NCBI GenBank assembly: GCA_963640745.1
Contig: CAVIBB010000041.1
Coordinates: forward strand, 1-14,860
DNA from: Paratractidigestivibacter sp963640745
GTDB taxonomy: Bacteria; Actinomycetota; Coriobacteriia; Coriobacteriales; Atopobiaceae
Length of the DNA stretch: 14,860 nt
Reading direction: 5' to 3'
The notes below the pieces were generated by a model. It did not search any database and was not told the DNA's origin. It saw only the letters and a list, made by a program, of their open reading frames with translations. Shown piece by piece: positions 1 to 7,367 of the stretch (positions are counted from its first letter, which is position 1; every line of letters begins with the position of its first letter). The translations under genes were made by a program, and so were the position numbers.

Positions 1-2
1 CC

Positions 3-1178
3 TGCACCGACGGCTGGATCGAGGAGGCCGTCAAGCATTTCCGCGTCGTACTGCCCGACCAACGCGGAACCGGCCGTTCGAACGCGGTCGACGGCCATCG
101 CATGGAGCTTCTCGCCGAGGAGGCGGCGGACCTCGGCCTCGATCCCGCACGTTACCAGGCCCACTACCTCAAGCGCTTCCTTGCAGACTCGATCGTGCGC
201 GACTTCGAGTTCCTGCGCCTCTCCGAGTTCGCCGGCGAGCGCTGGGTAACGCTCGGCCAGAGCTACGGCGGCTTCCTCACGCTGTGCAACCTCTCGACGT
301 TCCCCGCTGGGGTCGCATTGGCCTTTACCTGTGGCGGAATCCCACATGTGCCTATTGACGCCGAGGAGGCCTTTACCCACACGGTGCCACGCATGATGTC
401 GAAGTCGCGCGCCTACTATGAGCGCTACCCTGAGGACGAGAAGCGCGTCTCTCTCATTGCCGACCGGCTTGCGGCCGGCGACGTCGTTCTTCCTGACGGT
501 TCGCCCTTTACCGTCCAACGACTTCAAAACTGCGGCATGGGCCTCGGCATGAAGCCGGCGCCAGAACGCCTTCACAATCTCTTTGACCTTGCATTCTGCG
601 ACGGTGACGGATCAATCGAAGATGCATTGGAAGCTGCGGGCGGTGACCGGGCGAGGGTCGCGCTTTCGCAAGGCTTCCTCTATGCCGTGGCTGATCTTAC
701 CTCCACCGCAACTAACCCTCTATATTGGACGCTCCAGGAGTTTATTTACGCTGACGGCTCGCTTTCGCGGCCCATCGACTGGGCTGCCGATCGGGTGATC
801 TCAGACACCCCCGAGCTCTCGGCGGACTCTCGCCCGCTCATGTTCTATGGCGAGGCCGCTCTTCCGTGGATGTTCGACGAAAATCCTGTGCTCAAGCCTT
901 TTACCGCAGCCGAGAGGCTCCTGATGACCGATAGCGACTTCGGTCGTCTCTACGATCTTGACGTGCTCGCCAGAAACACCGTGCCTTTGCAGGCCGCCGT
1001 CTACTTCGACGATCTTTATGTCGACTGCGGTTTGCAACTCGATACCCTCTCTCGCGTGGGGAGGAGCCATGCCTGGGTGTCAAACGAGTTCGAGCATGAC
1101 GGCGTTCATGGAAGCAAGGTCTTCAAGCATCTTTTCTCTGAGGCAAAAAATCGCGGCGATCTGGAGGGGATTCTTTAG
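3..1178 (+). CDS. Prolyl iminopeptidase-like alpha/beta hydrolase (S33), 5' end missing
   Basis: The reading frame is already open at the left edge, so the true start lies outside; about 392 residues are visible. Family role: serine aminopeptidases of S33 release N-terminal proline (or other residues) from short peptides, usually in the cytoplasm. Seen here: the oxyanion/strand motif LPDQRGTGRS near the left edge (about 57-86), the nucleophile elbow GQSYGG with Ser at 261-263, the acid region YFDDLYVD (about 1003-1026) and the catalytic His in EHDG at 1095-1097. The length and the DDLYVD...EHDG ending resemble the larger actinobacterial-type prolyl iminopeptidases rather than the roughly 310-residue Xanthomonas type. 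It lies on the same strand as the metallopeptidase that follows 213 bases later; I see no convincing terminator between them. Proline specificity is inferred from the family. Other S33 aminopeptidase activities are possible. Confidence 0.88.
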   Translation, partial: CTDGWIEEAVKHFRVVLPDQRGTGRSNAVDGHRMELLAEEAADLGLDPARYQAHYLKRFLADSIVRDFEFLRLSEFAGERWVTLGQSYGGFLTLCNLSTFPAGVALAFTCGGIPHVPIDAEEAFTHTVPRMMSKSRAYYERYPEDEKRVSLIADRLAAGDVVLPDGSPFTVQRLQNCGMGLGMKPAPERLHNLFDLAFCDGDGSIEDALEAAGGDRARVALSQGFLYAVADLTSTATNPLYWTLQEFIYADGSLSRPIDWAADRVISDTPELSADSRPLMFYGEAALPWMFDENPVLKPFTAAERLLMTDSDFGRLYDLDVLARNTVPLQAAVYFDDLYVDCGLQLDTLSRVGRSHAWVSNEFEHDGVHGSKVFKHLFSEAKNRGDLEGIL

Positions 1179-1339
1179 CGGAAGTGTCCTTCCAGGTATG
1201 CGAGTCAAGCTCGTCTTACCGGATGCTCTGCGGCACTCATCAATAGCTGAGCTTGTAAAGAGCGCCTAGCGTCATGCCGTCCGCAGGTCCTCTTCGCCCG
1301 GAAGCGGAATTTTCAGTTACAGAACATTACGGGAAGGTT

Positions 1340-1359
1340 AATTTCATCCTTATGAAATT
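1340..1359. promoter_or_regulatory. Operator-like perfect palindrome before the metallopeptidase gene
   Basis: AATTTCAT and ATGAAATT are perfect inverted 8-mers separated by 4 bases, which can also be written AATTTCA-N6-TGAAATT. The site ends 32 bases before the start codon at 1392. The same 20-base layout recurs at 4787-4806 and 5664-5683. I infer a binding site for the XRE-cupin regulator encoded at 4898. The right arm contains TATGAA (1351-1356), which could serve as a weak -10 element, so binding would mask the promoter; no good -35 box is visible. Confidence 0.7.
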
Positions 1360-1373
1360 GGCTTCATAGCCAA
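1358..1373 (+). other. Small leader hairpin just before the ribosome binding site
   Basis: TTGGCT and AGCCAA are perfect 6-base inverted repeats around a 4-base loop. The left arm overlaps the last two bases of the operator palindrome. It ends 7 bases before the AGGAGGT ribosome binding site at 1381-1387. It could fold at the 5' end of the metallopeptidase mRNA, or simply extend the protein-binding region. There is no T run, so it is not a terminator. Confidence 0.35.
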
Positions 1374-1391
1374 ACGATTAAGGAGGTCCTA

Positions 1392-2501
1392 ATGGACGGC
1401 TTCACTGATCCATGCCCCAGCCCGAAGATCGTCGACGCATGGCTTATCGACGAGCGGAGGATCGAGCTCTACTGGAACACCCAGGTGTTCCATGCCGACG
1501 ATGAACGTAACTTCCTCGTCATGCTCGACGGTCGCGCACTGCCCCTGGTCCATTGGCGGCAGGACATGCCGTGGGACTATGGCACGGTCTACCAGAAGGA
1601 GACTTACTGCACGACGTTGTGCCTGGTCGCTCCGGTTGATGTCGAGAGAGCAGGCGACATTACCGTTCAGGTGGTGCGTGGCGTGCGCAACTACCGCGAT
1701 CGCGACGCCGACACGAGCATTGTCTACTCGCTTGAGTACCGCCCGCACTACACAAGCTTCCTTAAGACCCGCGACGGAATCCTCATCAAAGGTAGCAAGG
1801 TTATTCAGCCTTACTCGCTCGAGGTAGCGGGGAAGATCGTCGACCTCATGCTCGAGAAACATCCCGAGGTCGCGGCCAAGCTCGTCGAACGCGGCGCCGA
1901 GGTGGCGGTCTACGGCCTCAAGTACGATGCCTACGACGTTCCTGAGCACCGCATGGGCTACGTACTCGCTACGCGTCCGGTCGAGGGTTTTGGCGGCGAG
2001 GCGGAGAACCCGATCGGGTCCATCAGCGAGGCGAACCTCATTCGCTTGCGTTCAGGGCGCTATGCGACCCGCTATCCGCACGAGATGGTGCTCGTCCATG
2101 AGTTTGGCCATACCGTTCACCTTGTGGGCATCAACTTCCTTGAGGACCAGACGCTTGCCGAACAGGTGCGCGCGGCCTATGCCCATGCCGTCGAGGCGGG
2201 TCTCTGGCAGAACTCCTACGCCATCTCCAACTACGAGGAGTACTTCGCCACCCTCTCGACCGTTTGGTTCAATGTCATGCAGGAGGGCATCGACGGGAAG
2301 TGGGACGGTATCCGCGGTCCCGTGAACACTCGGGACGAGCTGGAGGAATACGACCCGCAGGGTTACGAGATGATGGCGGCCGTCTACCCCGAGAAGTCTC
2401 TGCCTCGCCCGTGGCGGTTCAACAAAGACGACTACGACATAAACGGCCGCCCGAGGATCTACGACCTCGACACCAAGTTCGATTGGGAGTTCATCAGGTA
2501 G
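1392..2501 (+). CDS. Leaderless zinc metallopeptidase with anthrax lethal factor-like (ATLF) active site
   Basis: 369 residues. The start is fixed by a near-ideal AGGAGGT at 1381-1387. Residues 1-120 look like a beta-rich N-terminal domain; the catalytic part follows from about 120. The zinc motif is HEFGH at 236-240. Downstream, SYAISNYEEYFA (275-286) matches the layout of lethal factor, in which a catalytic Tyr lies seven residues before the third zinc-ligand Glu: here Tyr276 and Glu283. This predicts a gluzincin-type peptidase with Glu237 as general base. I see no signal peptide or membrane segment, so it probably acts in the cytoplasm, unlike most relatives, which are secreted. It is preceded by the shared operator and overlaps the convergent arabinofuranosidase gene by 43 bases. 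The substrate is unknown; digestion of imported peptides fits the neighbours but is inference. Fold assignment is from motif spacing only. Confidence 0.78.
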   Translation: MDGFTDPCPSPKIVDAWLIDERRIELYWNTQVFHADDERNFLVMLDGRALPLVHWRQDMPWDYGTVYQKETYCTTLCLVAPVDVERAGDITVQVVRGVRNYRDRDADTSIVYSLEYRPHYTSFLKTRDGILIKGSKVIQPYSLEVAGKIVDLMLEKHPEVAAKLVERGAEVAVYGLKYDAYDVPEHRMGYVLATRPVEGFGGEAENPIGSISEANLIRLRSGRYATRYPHEMVLVHEFGHTVHLVGINFLEDQTLAEQVRAAYAHAVEAGLWQNSYAISNYEEYFATLSTVWFNVMQEGIDGKWDGIRGPVNTRDELEEYDPQGYEMMAAVYPEKSLPRPWRFNKDDYDINGRPRIYDLDTKFDWEFIR

Positions 2502-4741
2502 AGCTGATACTCTTCCTCATCGACCCGCTCGAAGGGGACGAACCTCGTGCCTGTCGGTTCATGCATGAACTCAAGCGGATGGCCCGTGGGTGCAAGCTCG
2601 CGGGCCGTTTCTATGGGGATTGCGAGCGTCTCGTCCGCGCTGGTAAGCGCGGCGAGGGCATAGGGCCCATAGAAGATGACGTAGCGGTGCTTATCGTCGC
2701 CTGCCAGCTCGATTCTGATGCTGCACCCGAAATTGATGCTTACCTCGTTCTTTCCGGCGGAGAGAAGCACTCCGAGGTAGTCGTTCTCGACGGTGTGGGG
2801 CGCGGGCACGCCATTCAGAACGACCTCATGTTCGTTAACGTGCCAACTTGGGATACGCACCTTAACGATGAGCTCTTCTTCGGTATTAACGGAAAGTGCG
2901 ATCTTGCCGGGATTGGCAGCGTCCACGCGCTGCTCGACGGAGGCCCCATTGGTTAGGACGGCCTTCGCTGAAATGGGTAGCTCGACTAGAAGCGAGGGCT
3001 TTTCGGTGTTGCTCCAGTGGAAGACGTGATCGGCGTACATGAACGGCTGCTCCATGCCGGTGCCGTGACAGCAGCTGTTCTCGCCGAGGTCGAACTCCTT
3101 CCTTGAGCGGGGCGTCATCGATATGAAGTATGTGGTCCCGCCGGTCGGTCGCTTGTCGGTTGTGGCGAGGGTATGTGAGAAGAGCGTCCGCTCGTAATAA
3201 TCCATGAGGGAGGCTCTGGGCTTATGCATGTGCAGCATTCCCGTGAGTTTGAGCATGTTGTAGGATGCGCAGCTCTCGCAGGTGCTCGCTGTCAGGAGTG
3301 AAGCTATCTTGCCGGGTGCATGGAACATCTCCGACTCGCCGACGCCGCCGATGGCGTAGGCGTGCCAACCGGTAACCTCACTCCAGAAACTCTTCGCAAG
3401 CTCTCGGTACTTCTCTCCGGCGCCGGCACGGTAGAGCTCCATGGCGCCAACGACTTGTGGGATGTGCTGGTTTGCGTGCATGCCGTCGAGCGCGTCGACC
3501 CCTTGCGCAAGGGGGAAGAAGAGCCTGTCGTTGTCGAAGAGGCGCGCGGTTTGCGCGTAGGAATCATCTTCTGTAAGGACCGACAGGCGCGCGAGTGCCT
3601 CGTTCATGCCGCCGTACTCGCCGGCGATGTAGATACCCCACATGCGAGTGAGCTGCTCGTGGCTCAGCCCGCTAAGGCGCGCCTCTGCCCAATCGCCGAT
3701 GCCGCACGCGAGCTGGAGCGCCTCGTCGAGCTCGCAAAGCTCGTAGGCGTCTAGGAGGCCGGCGAGAATCTTGTGAAGGGTGTAATAGGGTGCCCAGATC
3801 TTTGGGTAGGGAGTGTAGACCTCGAGCAGATCGAATTGCCGCTCGTCGTATGCCGAGAGGAACCCTTTCGCGCAGCCTTTCTCCTCGAGCCCTCGTTGGC
3901 ACTCGACGAGACCTTCGACCATGGTACGTGCCATTGCGAGGACGCGATCATCCCTCGTCGCGTGCCAGCACTTGGCCAGGGCCGAGAGATAGTGGCCGCT
4001 CGTGTGGCCGCGGAGCAGGCCGTCAGGGGAGTCCCAGCCGATGAGGGCTCGCCCGCGTGGCTCGAGGCCGGCGGCCTGGCGGAAGTTGTAGAGGTAGTCC
4101 TCAACATTAGTTGTGAGGAGCCATTCGTGCATTCGGTCCTGCGCGGCCTTGAAGTCGCTGCCATCGGTAAGCTCGGCGTGGACGGACGCGAGCTCGTCGG
4201 GCTCGGGGTGGCTATGCGCACCCTCATTCTTTTCTACGCTTACCCGGATAGTTGCAGAGACGTTGGCTTTTCCGGAGTCGACAGTGCCGTGCTCCTCATG
4301 GCCGCCCGCTGTGGCATATACGCGCCCCGGACCTCCCTCCCACTCCACAGGCAGCGAGAGGGTGCGGCCGTCGGCAGTGTCCGCGGAGACCCGGCTCGGA
4401 AGCCAGAGCTGTTCGCCGACGGAGCAGCTGAGCTCGACGGGGTAGACGCGAGCAACCTCGAAGTCGCTTGCCATCTCGAGGACCTGGACCTGATAGTCTT
4501 TCTCTCGCCGAGCATGGCCGTGGGAGAACGTGGCCGTGAGCGTAACGGTGCGGTTGCCGCGACCGTAGGCCGGCCTCGTCACCTTGCCGTCCGCGGCCAG
4601 GAAGTGCGGCATATCCGACTCCCAGGTTATGCTGGAGCCATACTCGCCGTGCTCGGGCAGGTCGAGGTCGAACTCGACGGTGCCGAGGTTGCCGAGGTAG
4701 AGAGCCTCGATGTCTTTGTCCAATAGTTCTTCGTCGGTCAT
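2459..4741 (-). CDS. Beta-L-arabinofuranosidase of the GH127/GH146 (DUF1680) type with N-terminal Ig-like domain
   Basis: 760 residues, stop TAG at 2461-2459. The start ATG (4741-4739) follows AGAAAGG. Family members remove beta-linked L-arabinofuranose from plant glycans, the founding enzyme (HypBA1) acting on hydroxyproline-linked arabinosides. Residues about 5-90 look like an atypical bacterial Ig-like (aBig_2) domain, including ITWESD and DGKVTRP; a second beta-rich stretch runs to about 175. The (alpha/alpha)6 catalytic domain follows, with HANQH (422-426), then GESEMF (469-473) whose Glu471 is the likely acid/base. The zinc-thiolate site is Glu489 and Cys491 in CESC plus Cys557-Cys558 in NSCCHGTGME, Cys557 being the likely nucleophile. 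No signal peptide: the N-terminus enters the Ig-like domain directly, suggesting a cytoplasmic enzyme acting on imported material. CCxGTGxE is closer to GH146-like members than to HypBA1, so the exact family is uncertain. It is divergent from the regulator gene, with an operator 46 bases before its start. Confidence 0.87.
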   Translation of the reverse strand: MTDEELLDKDIEALYLGNLGTVEFDLDLPEHGEYGSSITWESDMPHFLAADGKVTRPAYGRGNRTVTLTATFSHGHARREKDYQVQVLEMASDFEVARVYPVELSCSVGEQLWLPSRVSADTADGRTLSLPVEWEGGPGRVYATAGGHEEHGTVDSGKANVSATIRVSVEKNEGAHSHPEPDELASVHAELTDGSDFKAAQDRMHEWLLTTNVEDYLYNFRQAAGLEPRGRALIGWDSPDGLLRGHTSGHYLSALAKCWHATRDDRVLAMARTMVEGLVECQRGLEEKGCAKGFLSAYDERQFDLLEVYTPYPKIWAPYYTLHKILAGLLDAYELCELDEALQLACGIGDWAEARLSGLSHEQLTRMWGIYIAGEYGGMNEALARLSVLTEDDSYAQTARLFDNDRLFFPLAQGVDALDGMHANQHIPQVVGAMELYRAGAGEKYRELAKSFWSEVTGWHAYAIGGVGESEMFHAPGKIASLLTASTCESCASYNMLKLTGMLHMHKPRASLMDYYERTLFSHTLATTDKRPTGGTTYFISMTPRSRKEFDLGENSCCHGTGMEQPFMYADHVFHWSNTEKPSLLVELPISAKAVLTNGASVEQRVDAANPGKIALSVNTEEELIVKVRIPSWHVNEHEVVLNGVPAPHTVENDYLGVLLSAGKNEVSINFGCSIRIELAGDDKHRYVIFYGPYALAALTSADETLAIPIETARELAPTGHPLEFMHEPTGTRFVPFERVDEEEYQLYLMNSQSNLVSRS

Positions 4742-4786
4742 GGTGAGCCTTTCTCTTATGGTGCAAATCAGTCCGATAATGAATAG

Positions 4787-4806
4787 AATTTCACGAAAAT
4801 GAATTT
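4787..4806. promoter_or_regulatory. Operator-like palindrome in the arabinofuranosidase/regulator divergent region
   Basis: AATTTCA-N6-TGAATTT, one mismatch from the perfect form at 1340-1359 and with the same 6-base spacer. It lies 46 bases before the arabinofuranosidase start (minus strand) and 92 bases before the regulator start (plus strand). The position suits control of the arabinofuranosidase and possibly autoregulation of the XRE-cupin gene. The rest of the 156-base divergent region (4742-4897) shows a small GCCCA/TGGGC hairpin at 4824-4838 and no promoter that I would call with confidence. Confidence 0.62.
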
Positions 4807-4897
4807 AGAAGGTCTTGAATGCGGCCCAATCGGTGGGCGGTAGGCTTTTCCCGGCGTTACACTGAAGCCAGGTATACAGACCAGTCAGGAGCTTCGC

Positions 4898-5494
4898 ATG
4901 GCAAACGAGAAGGATCGTACCGCCCCGGTAAATGACTACGCCCTCGCCCTCGGGGTGCGTATCAAGGAGCTGCGTAAGCGCAAGCTCATCACCATAACCC
5001 AGCTGTCCAAGTACACCGGCATGTCTGTGGGGTATCTATCTAATGTCGAGCGAGGCCTTACGAGCCCCACCGTCGCGAGCCTTCAGGCTATTTGCCGCGA
5101 GCTCGGCGTGCCCGTTGCCGACCTTTTGAGCGACACGGCCGAGCAGCGTGACCTCATTCGCGCCTGTGACGCCTACAGCTACGAGCGGCCTGACTACGCG
5201 ATGGCGGTCCATTCGTTCGATTTCGGCGTGGGGTCGGACGTTTTCGACGTGATCGAGATCCAAGCCGGCTGCTCGAAGACCGACGTCGAGGCTCTCCATC
5301 CTTATCCCGAGACCTGCTACGTGATAGAGGGTGAGCTCACGCTTACTGTAGAGGGCGAGGAGACGGTCCTGCGCGCGGGCGACGCCGCCTGCGTGAAGGC
5401 CAATCACCGCCACACGATGAGAAACGATGGCGAGGGGCTTTCGCGCAGCGTGTGGTTCCGAATGCGGCACTCGGCCGTCACGGCGATGCTGTAA
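4898..5494 (+). CDS. XRE-family regulator with C-terminal cupin sensor domain
   Basis: 198 residues, ATG preceded by AGGAGC. Residues about 17-77 form a lambda-repressor-type helix-turn-helix: IKELRKRKLITITQLSKYTG followed by MSVGYLSNVERG and SPTVASLQAIC, the classic XRE signature. Residues about 118-180 form a cupin barrel with HPYPETCYVIEGELTLTV (134-151), GDAACV and NHRHT, which can hold a metal or a small ligand (His134, Glu138, His171). Known relatives sense small metabolites and regulate adjacent catabolic or transport genes. It is transcribed away from the arabinofuranosidase and is separated from the downstream transporter by a terminator and a cluster of operator half-sites. I infer that it binds the AATTTCA-N6-TGAAATT sites in this window. 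The ligand (peptide, amino acid or arabinose derivative) cannot be read from sequence, nor can its direction of action. Confidence 0.9.
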   Translation: MANEKDRTAPVNDYALALGVRIKELRKRKLITITQLSKYTGMSVGYLSNVERGLTSPTVASLQAICRELGVPVADLLSDTAEQRDLIRACDAYSYERPDYAMAVHSFDFGVGSDVFDVIEIQAGCSKTDVEALHPYPETCYVIEGELTLTVEGEETVLRAGDAACVKANHRHTMRNDGEGLSRSVWFRMRHSAVTAML

Positions 5495-5558
5495 CGGGAC
5501 CCCATAAGCGGCGTCTTTTTTGACGCGGACGGTCGGATTCCAAACCGAACTCACCAAG

Positions 5559-5591
5559 AAGGCGTGGGCGAGATGCGCTCACGCCTTTCTT
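5559..5591 (+). terminator. Intrinsic terminator after the regulator gene
   Basis: A 12-base stem (AAGGCGTGGGCG with CGCTCACGCCTT, one G-T wobble) around a 5-base loop, followed by TCTT so that the last six bases are T-rich. It lies 64 bases after the regulator stop codon and isolates that gene from the transporter operon. The weak T run makes termination efficiency uncertain. Confidence 0.7.
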
Positions 5592-5610
5592 AATGCCGTT
5601 CAGCCGGTTG

Positions 5611-5695
5611 AATTTCAATTACATCAATGTGAATTTCACAAATATGAACAATAGGATGAAGAGAATTTCACTGCTATGAAATAGACCTAATTTCA
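5611..5695. promoter_or_regulatory. Cluster of operator half-sites before the transporter-peptidase run
   Basis: Four direct copies of AATTTCA begin at 5611, 5632, 5664 and 5689. Two have a right arm at the 6-base spacing seen elsewhere: 5632-5651 (right arm TGAACAA) and 5664-5683 (right arm TGAAATA). The first and last are single half-sites; the first is also part of TTGAATTTCAA, an odd-centred palindrome. TATGAA at 5675-5680, with TG two bases before it, could be an extended -10 element inside the best site. The cluster ends 74 bases before the transporter start. Probable main control region for genes 5770-13344. Confidence 0.65.
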
Positions 5696-5769
5696 GGCAC
5701 GGCGGATTATGCCGACGCCAAAAGGAAGGGGAGGCCCGCAGTGGTCTCCGAACAAGGAAAGGGGCTCAC

Positions 5770-7293
5770 ATGGCTTCCGAAGAAACTTTTACGGTCGAAC
5801 AGAAGAGGGAGGCTCACGAGCTTCGCACCCAGAGCGCGTTCCTCGGGCATCCTAAGGCTATCGGCACGCTGTCGATCATGCAGCTGTGCAACTCGTTTGC
5901 GTCCTATGGCATGAGCGCCATCCTCGTGTACTACCTGTATGCCGAGGTGAGCGCCGGCGGCTTGGGCCTGTCACAGACTGATGCGGCCCAGCTGGTCTCC
6001 CTGTACTCCGCAATGTCGCTGCTCGCCGGTCTGGTCGGCTCCTTCGTTGTCGATCGCATCCTCGGCGCTCGCGCGGGGTTGCGCTTCGCCCGTTGCTGCC
6101 AGGCGGTCGCCTACGTATGTCTCGCCGTTCCCGGCCTGGGCGTTGCCGGCTACGCGGCGAGCCAGGTGCTCCTGGTCTTCTCCACGATGCTCTGCGGCCG
6201 CTCCGTCGAGGCGCTGATGGGCAAGATGTACGAGATGGGCGATGAGCGTCGCGACGGCGCGTTCACCATCGCCTATACGATCGCTAACATCGGCGCCGCT
6301 GTGCCGGCCATCGTGGGCGCCATCTCTGTCGCGGCCGGCTACCACGCCGCCTTTGCCGTGGGCGCCGTTGCCGCCGTCATCGGCTGCGCTGTCTACCTGA
6401 CCACTGAGAAGAGCTTCTTTGGGCCCATCGGCCTTGAGGCCGACGATCCGCTGCCCGCCGATGCCCAGAAGAAGACTCTGGCCGTCATCGTTGCCTGCGT
6501 CGTCGTATTCGTTGCCGTCATCGCGTTCCTTTTCCTCAATGCGGTGATCACTGTTAAGCAGTTCGCTTCTACCATGTCCTCTGCGGCCATCTTTATCCCC
6601 ATCGTGTACCTTGTGTACATCATGAAGAGCAAGAAGACCTCGGCTGAGGAGTCCAAGCGCGTCGCCGCTCTCGTTCCCCTCTATGTATGCAACTGTCTGG
6701 CCATGCTCGTATGGACCCAGTCAACCTCTGTTCTCGCCATTTACTGTGAGACGAGCGTCGACCTCAACCTCTTCGGGATGACTATCAGCCCCGCTACCTT
6801 CCAGACGGTCCCCGCTGTTCTCGGCATCATCTTTGGTATGGCCGCTTCTGCCATCTGGGTCAAGATGGGCGACCGTCAGCCGTCCAACCCGATGAAGATC
6901 GGCGCGGGCACCTGCCTGTGGGGCCTGGGACCGGTGTTCATGTGCCTGCCGTTCCTGCTCTTCCCTTCCGGCGTTAAGGTGAGCCCCCTGTGGATCGTTT
7001 TCTTCTACGTCCTCATCATCGCTGGCGAGGCAATGACGAGCCCGACCGGCTACTCCGCCGCCTCCATCGTCGCTCCTACCGCGTTCTCGACGCAGATGGT
7101 CACCGTCTGGAGCCTCTCGCAGTCCACGGGAGCCGGTCTCTCAACGCTCGTGTCGCAGTTCTACGTCGAGGGCGCCGAGGTCCCGTACTTCCTGATCATG
7201 GGCGGCGTCACCATTGTCGCCGGCCTCACCGTCGCCCTCATGGCAAAGAAGCTCAACCACCAGATGGGCATGGATGTCCAGGTCCAGGATTAG
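5770..7293 (+). CDS. POT-family (PTR2-like) transporter 1, divergent in its proton-coupling motifs
   Basis: 507 residues, polytopic inner-membrane protein; ATG preceded by AAGGAAAGGGG (5754-5764). POT carriers import di- and tripeptides with protons. Family signatures kept: SYGMSAILVYYLY (45-57), GSFVVDRILG (90-99), and YEMGDERRDGAF followed by ANIGA (154-176), which match the YGMRAIL, GxxADxxLG, LYxxxDxRRDxxF and INLGA blocks. Signatures lost: the ExxER motif of helix 1 is replaced by Gln38-x-x-Asn41-Ser42, and the FFKPN block carrying the conserved helix-4 lysine is replaced by CGRSVEA (142-148). A polar loop FFGPIGLEADDP follows the sixth helix. First gene of a run whose next three members are two peptidases and serine dehydratase, so peptide uptake is likely. 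Coupling and substrate may differ from classical POT carriers. A close paralogue lies at 11836. Confidence 0.85.
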   Translation: MASEETFTVEQKREAHELRTQSAFLGHPKAIGTLSIMQLCNSFASYGMSAILVYYLYAEVSAGGLGLSQTDAAQLVSLYSAMSLLAGLVGSFVVDRILGARAGLRFARCCQAVAYVCLAVPGLGVAGYAASQVLLVFSTMLCGRSVEALMGKMYEMGDERRDGAFTIAYTIANIGAAVPAIVGAISVAAGYHAAFAVGAVAAVIGCAVYLTTEKSFFGPIGLEADDPLPADAQKKTLAVIVACVVVFVAVIAFLFLNAVITVKQFASTMSSAAIFIPIVYLVYIMKSKKTSAEESKRVAALVPLYVCNCLAMLVWTQSTSVLAIYCETSVDLNLFGMTISPATFQTVPAVLGIIFGMAASAIWVKMGDRQPSNPMKIGAGTCLWGLGPVFMCLPFLLFPSGVKVSPLWIVFFYVLIIAGEAMTSPTGYSAASIVAPTAFSTQMVTVWSLSQSTGAGLSTLVSQFYVEGAEVPYFLIMGGVTIVAGLTVALMAKKLNHQMGMDVQVQD

Positions 7294-7367
7294 ATTCTCT
7301 TGCCGTAGCAGTCGTTCCTCGTCGGCTCTCCCGCAGAGCGTCAGTTTTCCCAGAAAGAAGCAGTGCC

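Noticed and set aside
3773..4726. Plus-strand open frame of 317 codons over the arabinofuranosidase gene
   Set aside because: The minus strand encodes a complete DUF1680 protein with its zinc and nucleophile residues. The opposite frame has no ribosome binding site and no recognisable domain.
4742..4785. Hydrophobic codons in frame upstream of the arabinofuranosidase start, resembling a signal peptide
   Set aside because: There is no ATG, GTG or TTG in that frame before a stop codon, the stretch overlaps the ribosome binding site and operator region, and the ATG at 4741 is well supported.
5508..5529. GCGTC-T6-GACGC hairpin after the regulator gene, considered as a terminator
   Set aside because: The T run forms the loop rather than following the stem; the stem-loop at 5559-5591 is a much better terminator.
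7325..7339. GCTCT/AGAGC hairpin followed by TTTT between transporter 1 and the Xaa-Pro peptidase, considered as a terminator
   Set aside because: The stem is only 5 bases and the T run is 7 bases away and short. It would not be expected to terminate efficiently.
6990..7367. N-terminal extension of the Xaa-Pro peptidase into the transporter gene
   Set aside because: The extra 126 residues are an arginine-rich out-of-frame reading of the transporter C-terminus. The family N-terminus begins at the ATG at 7368.
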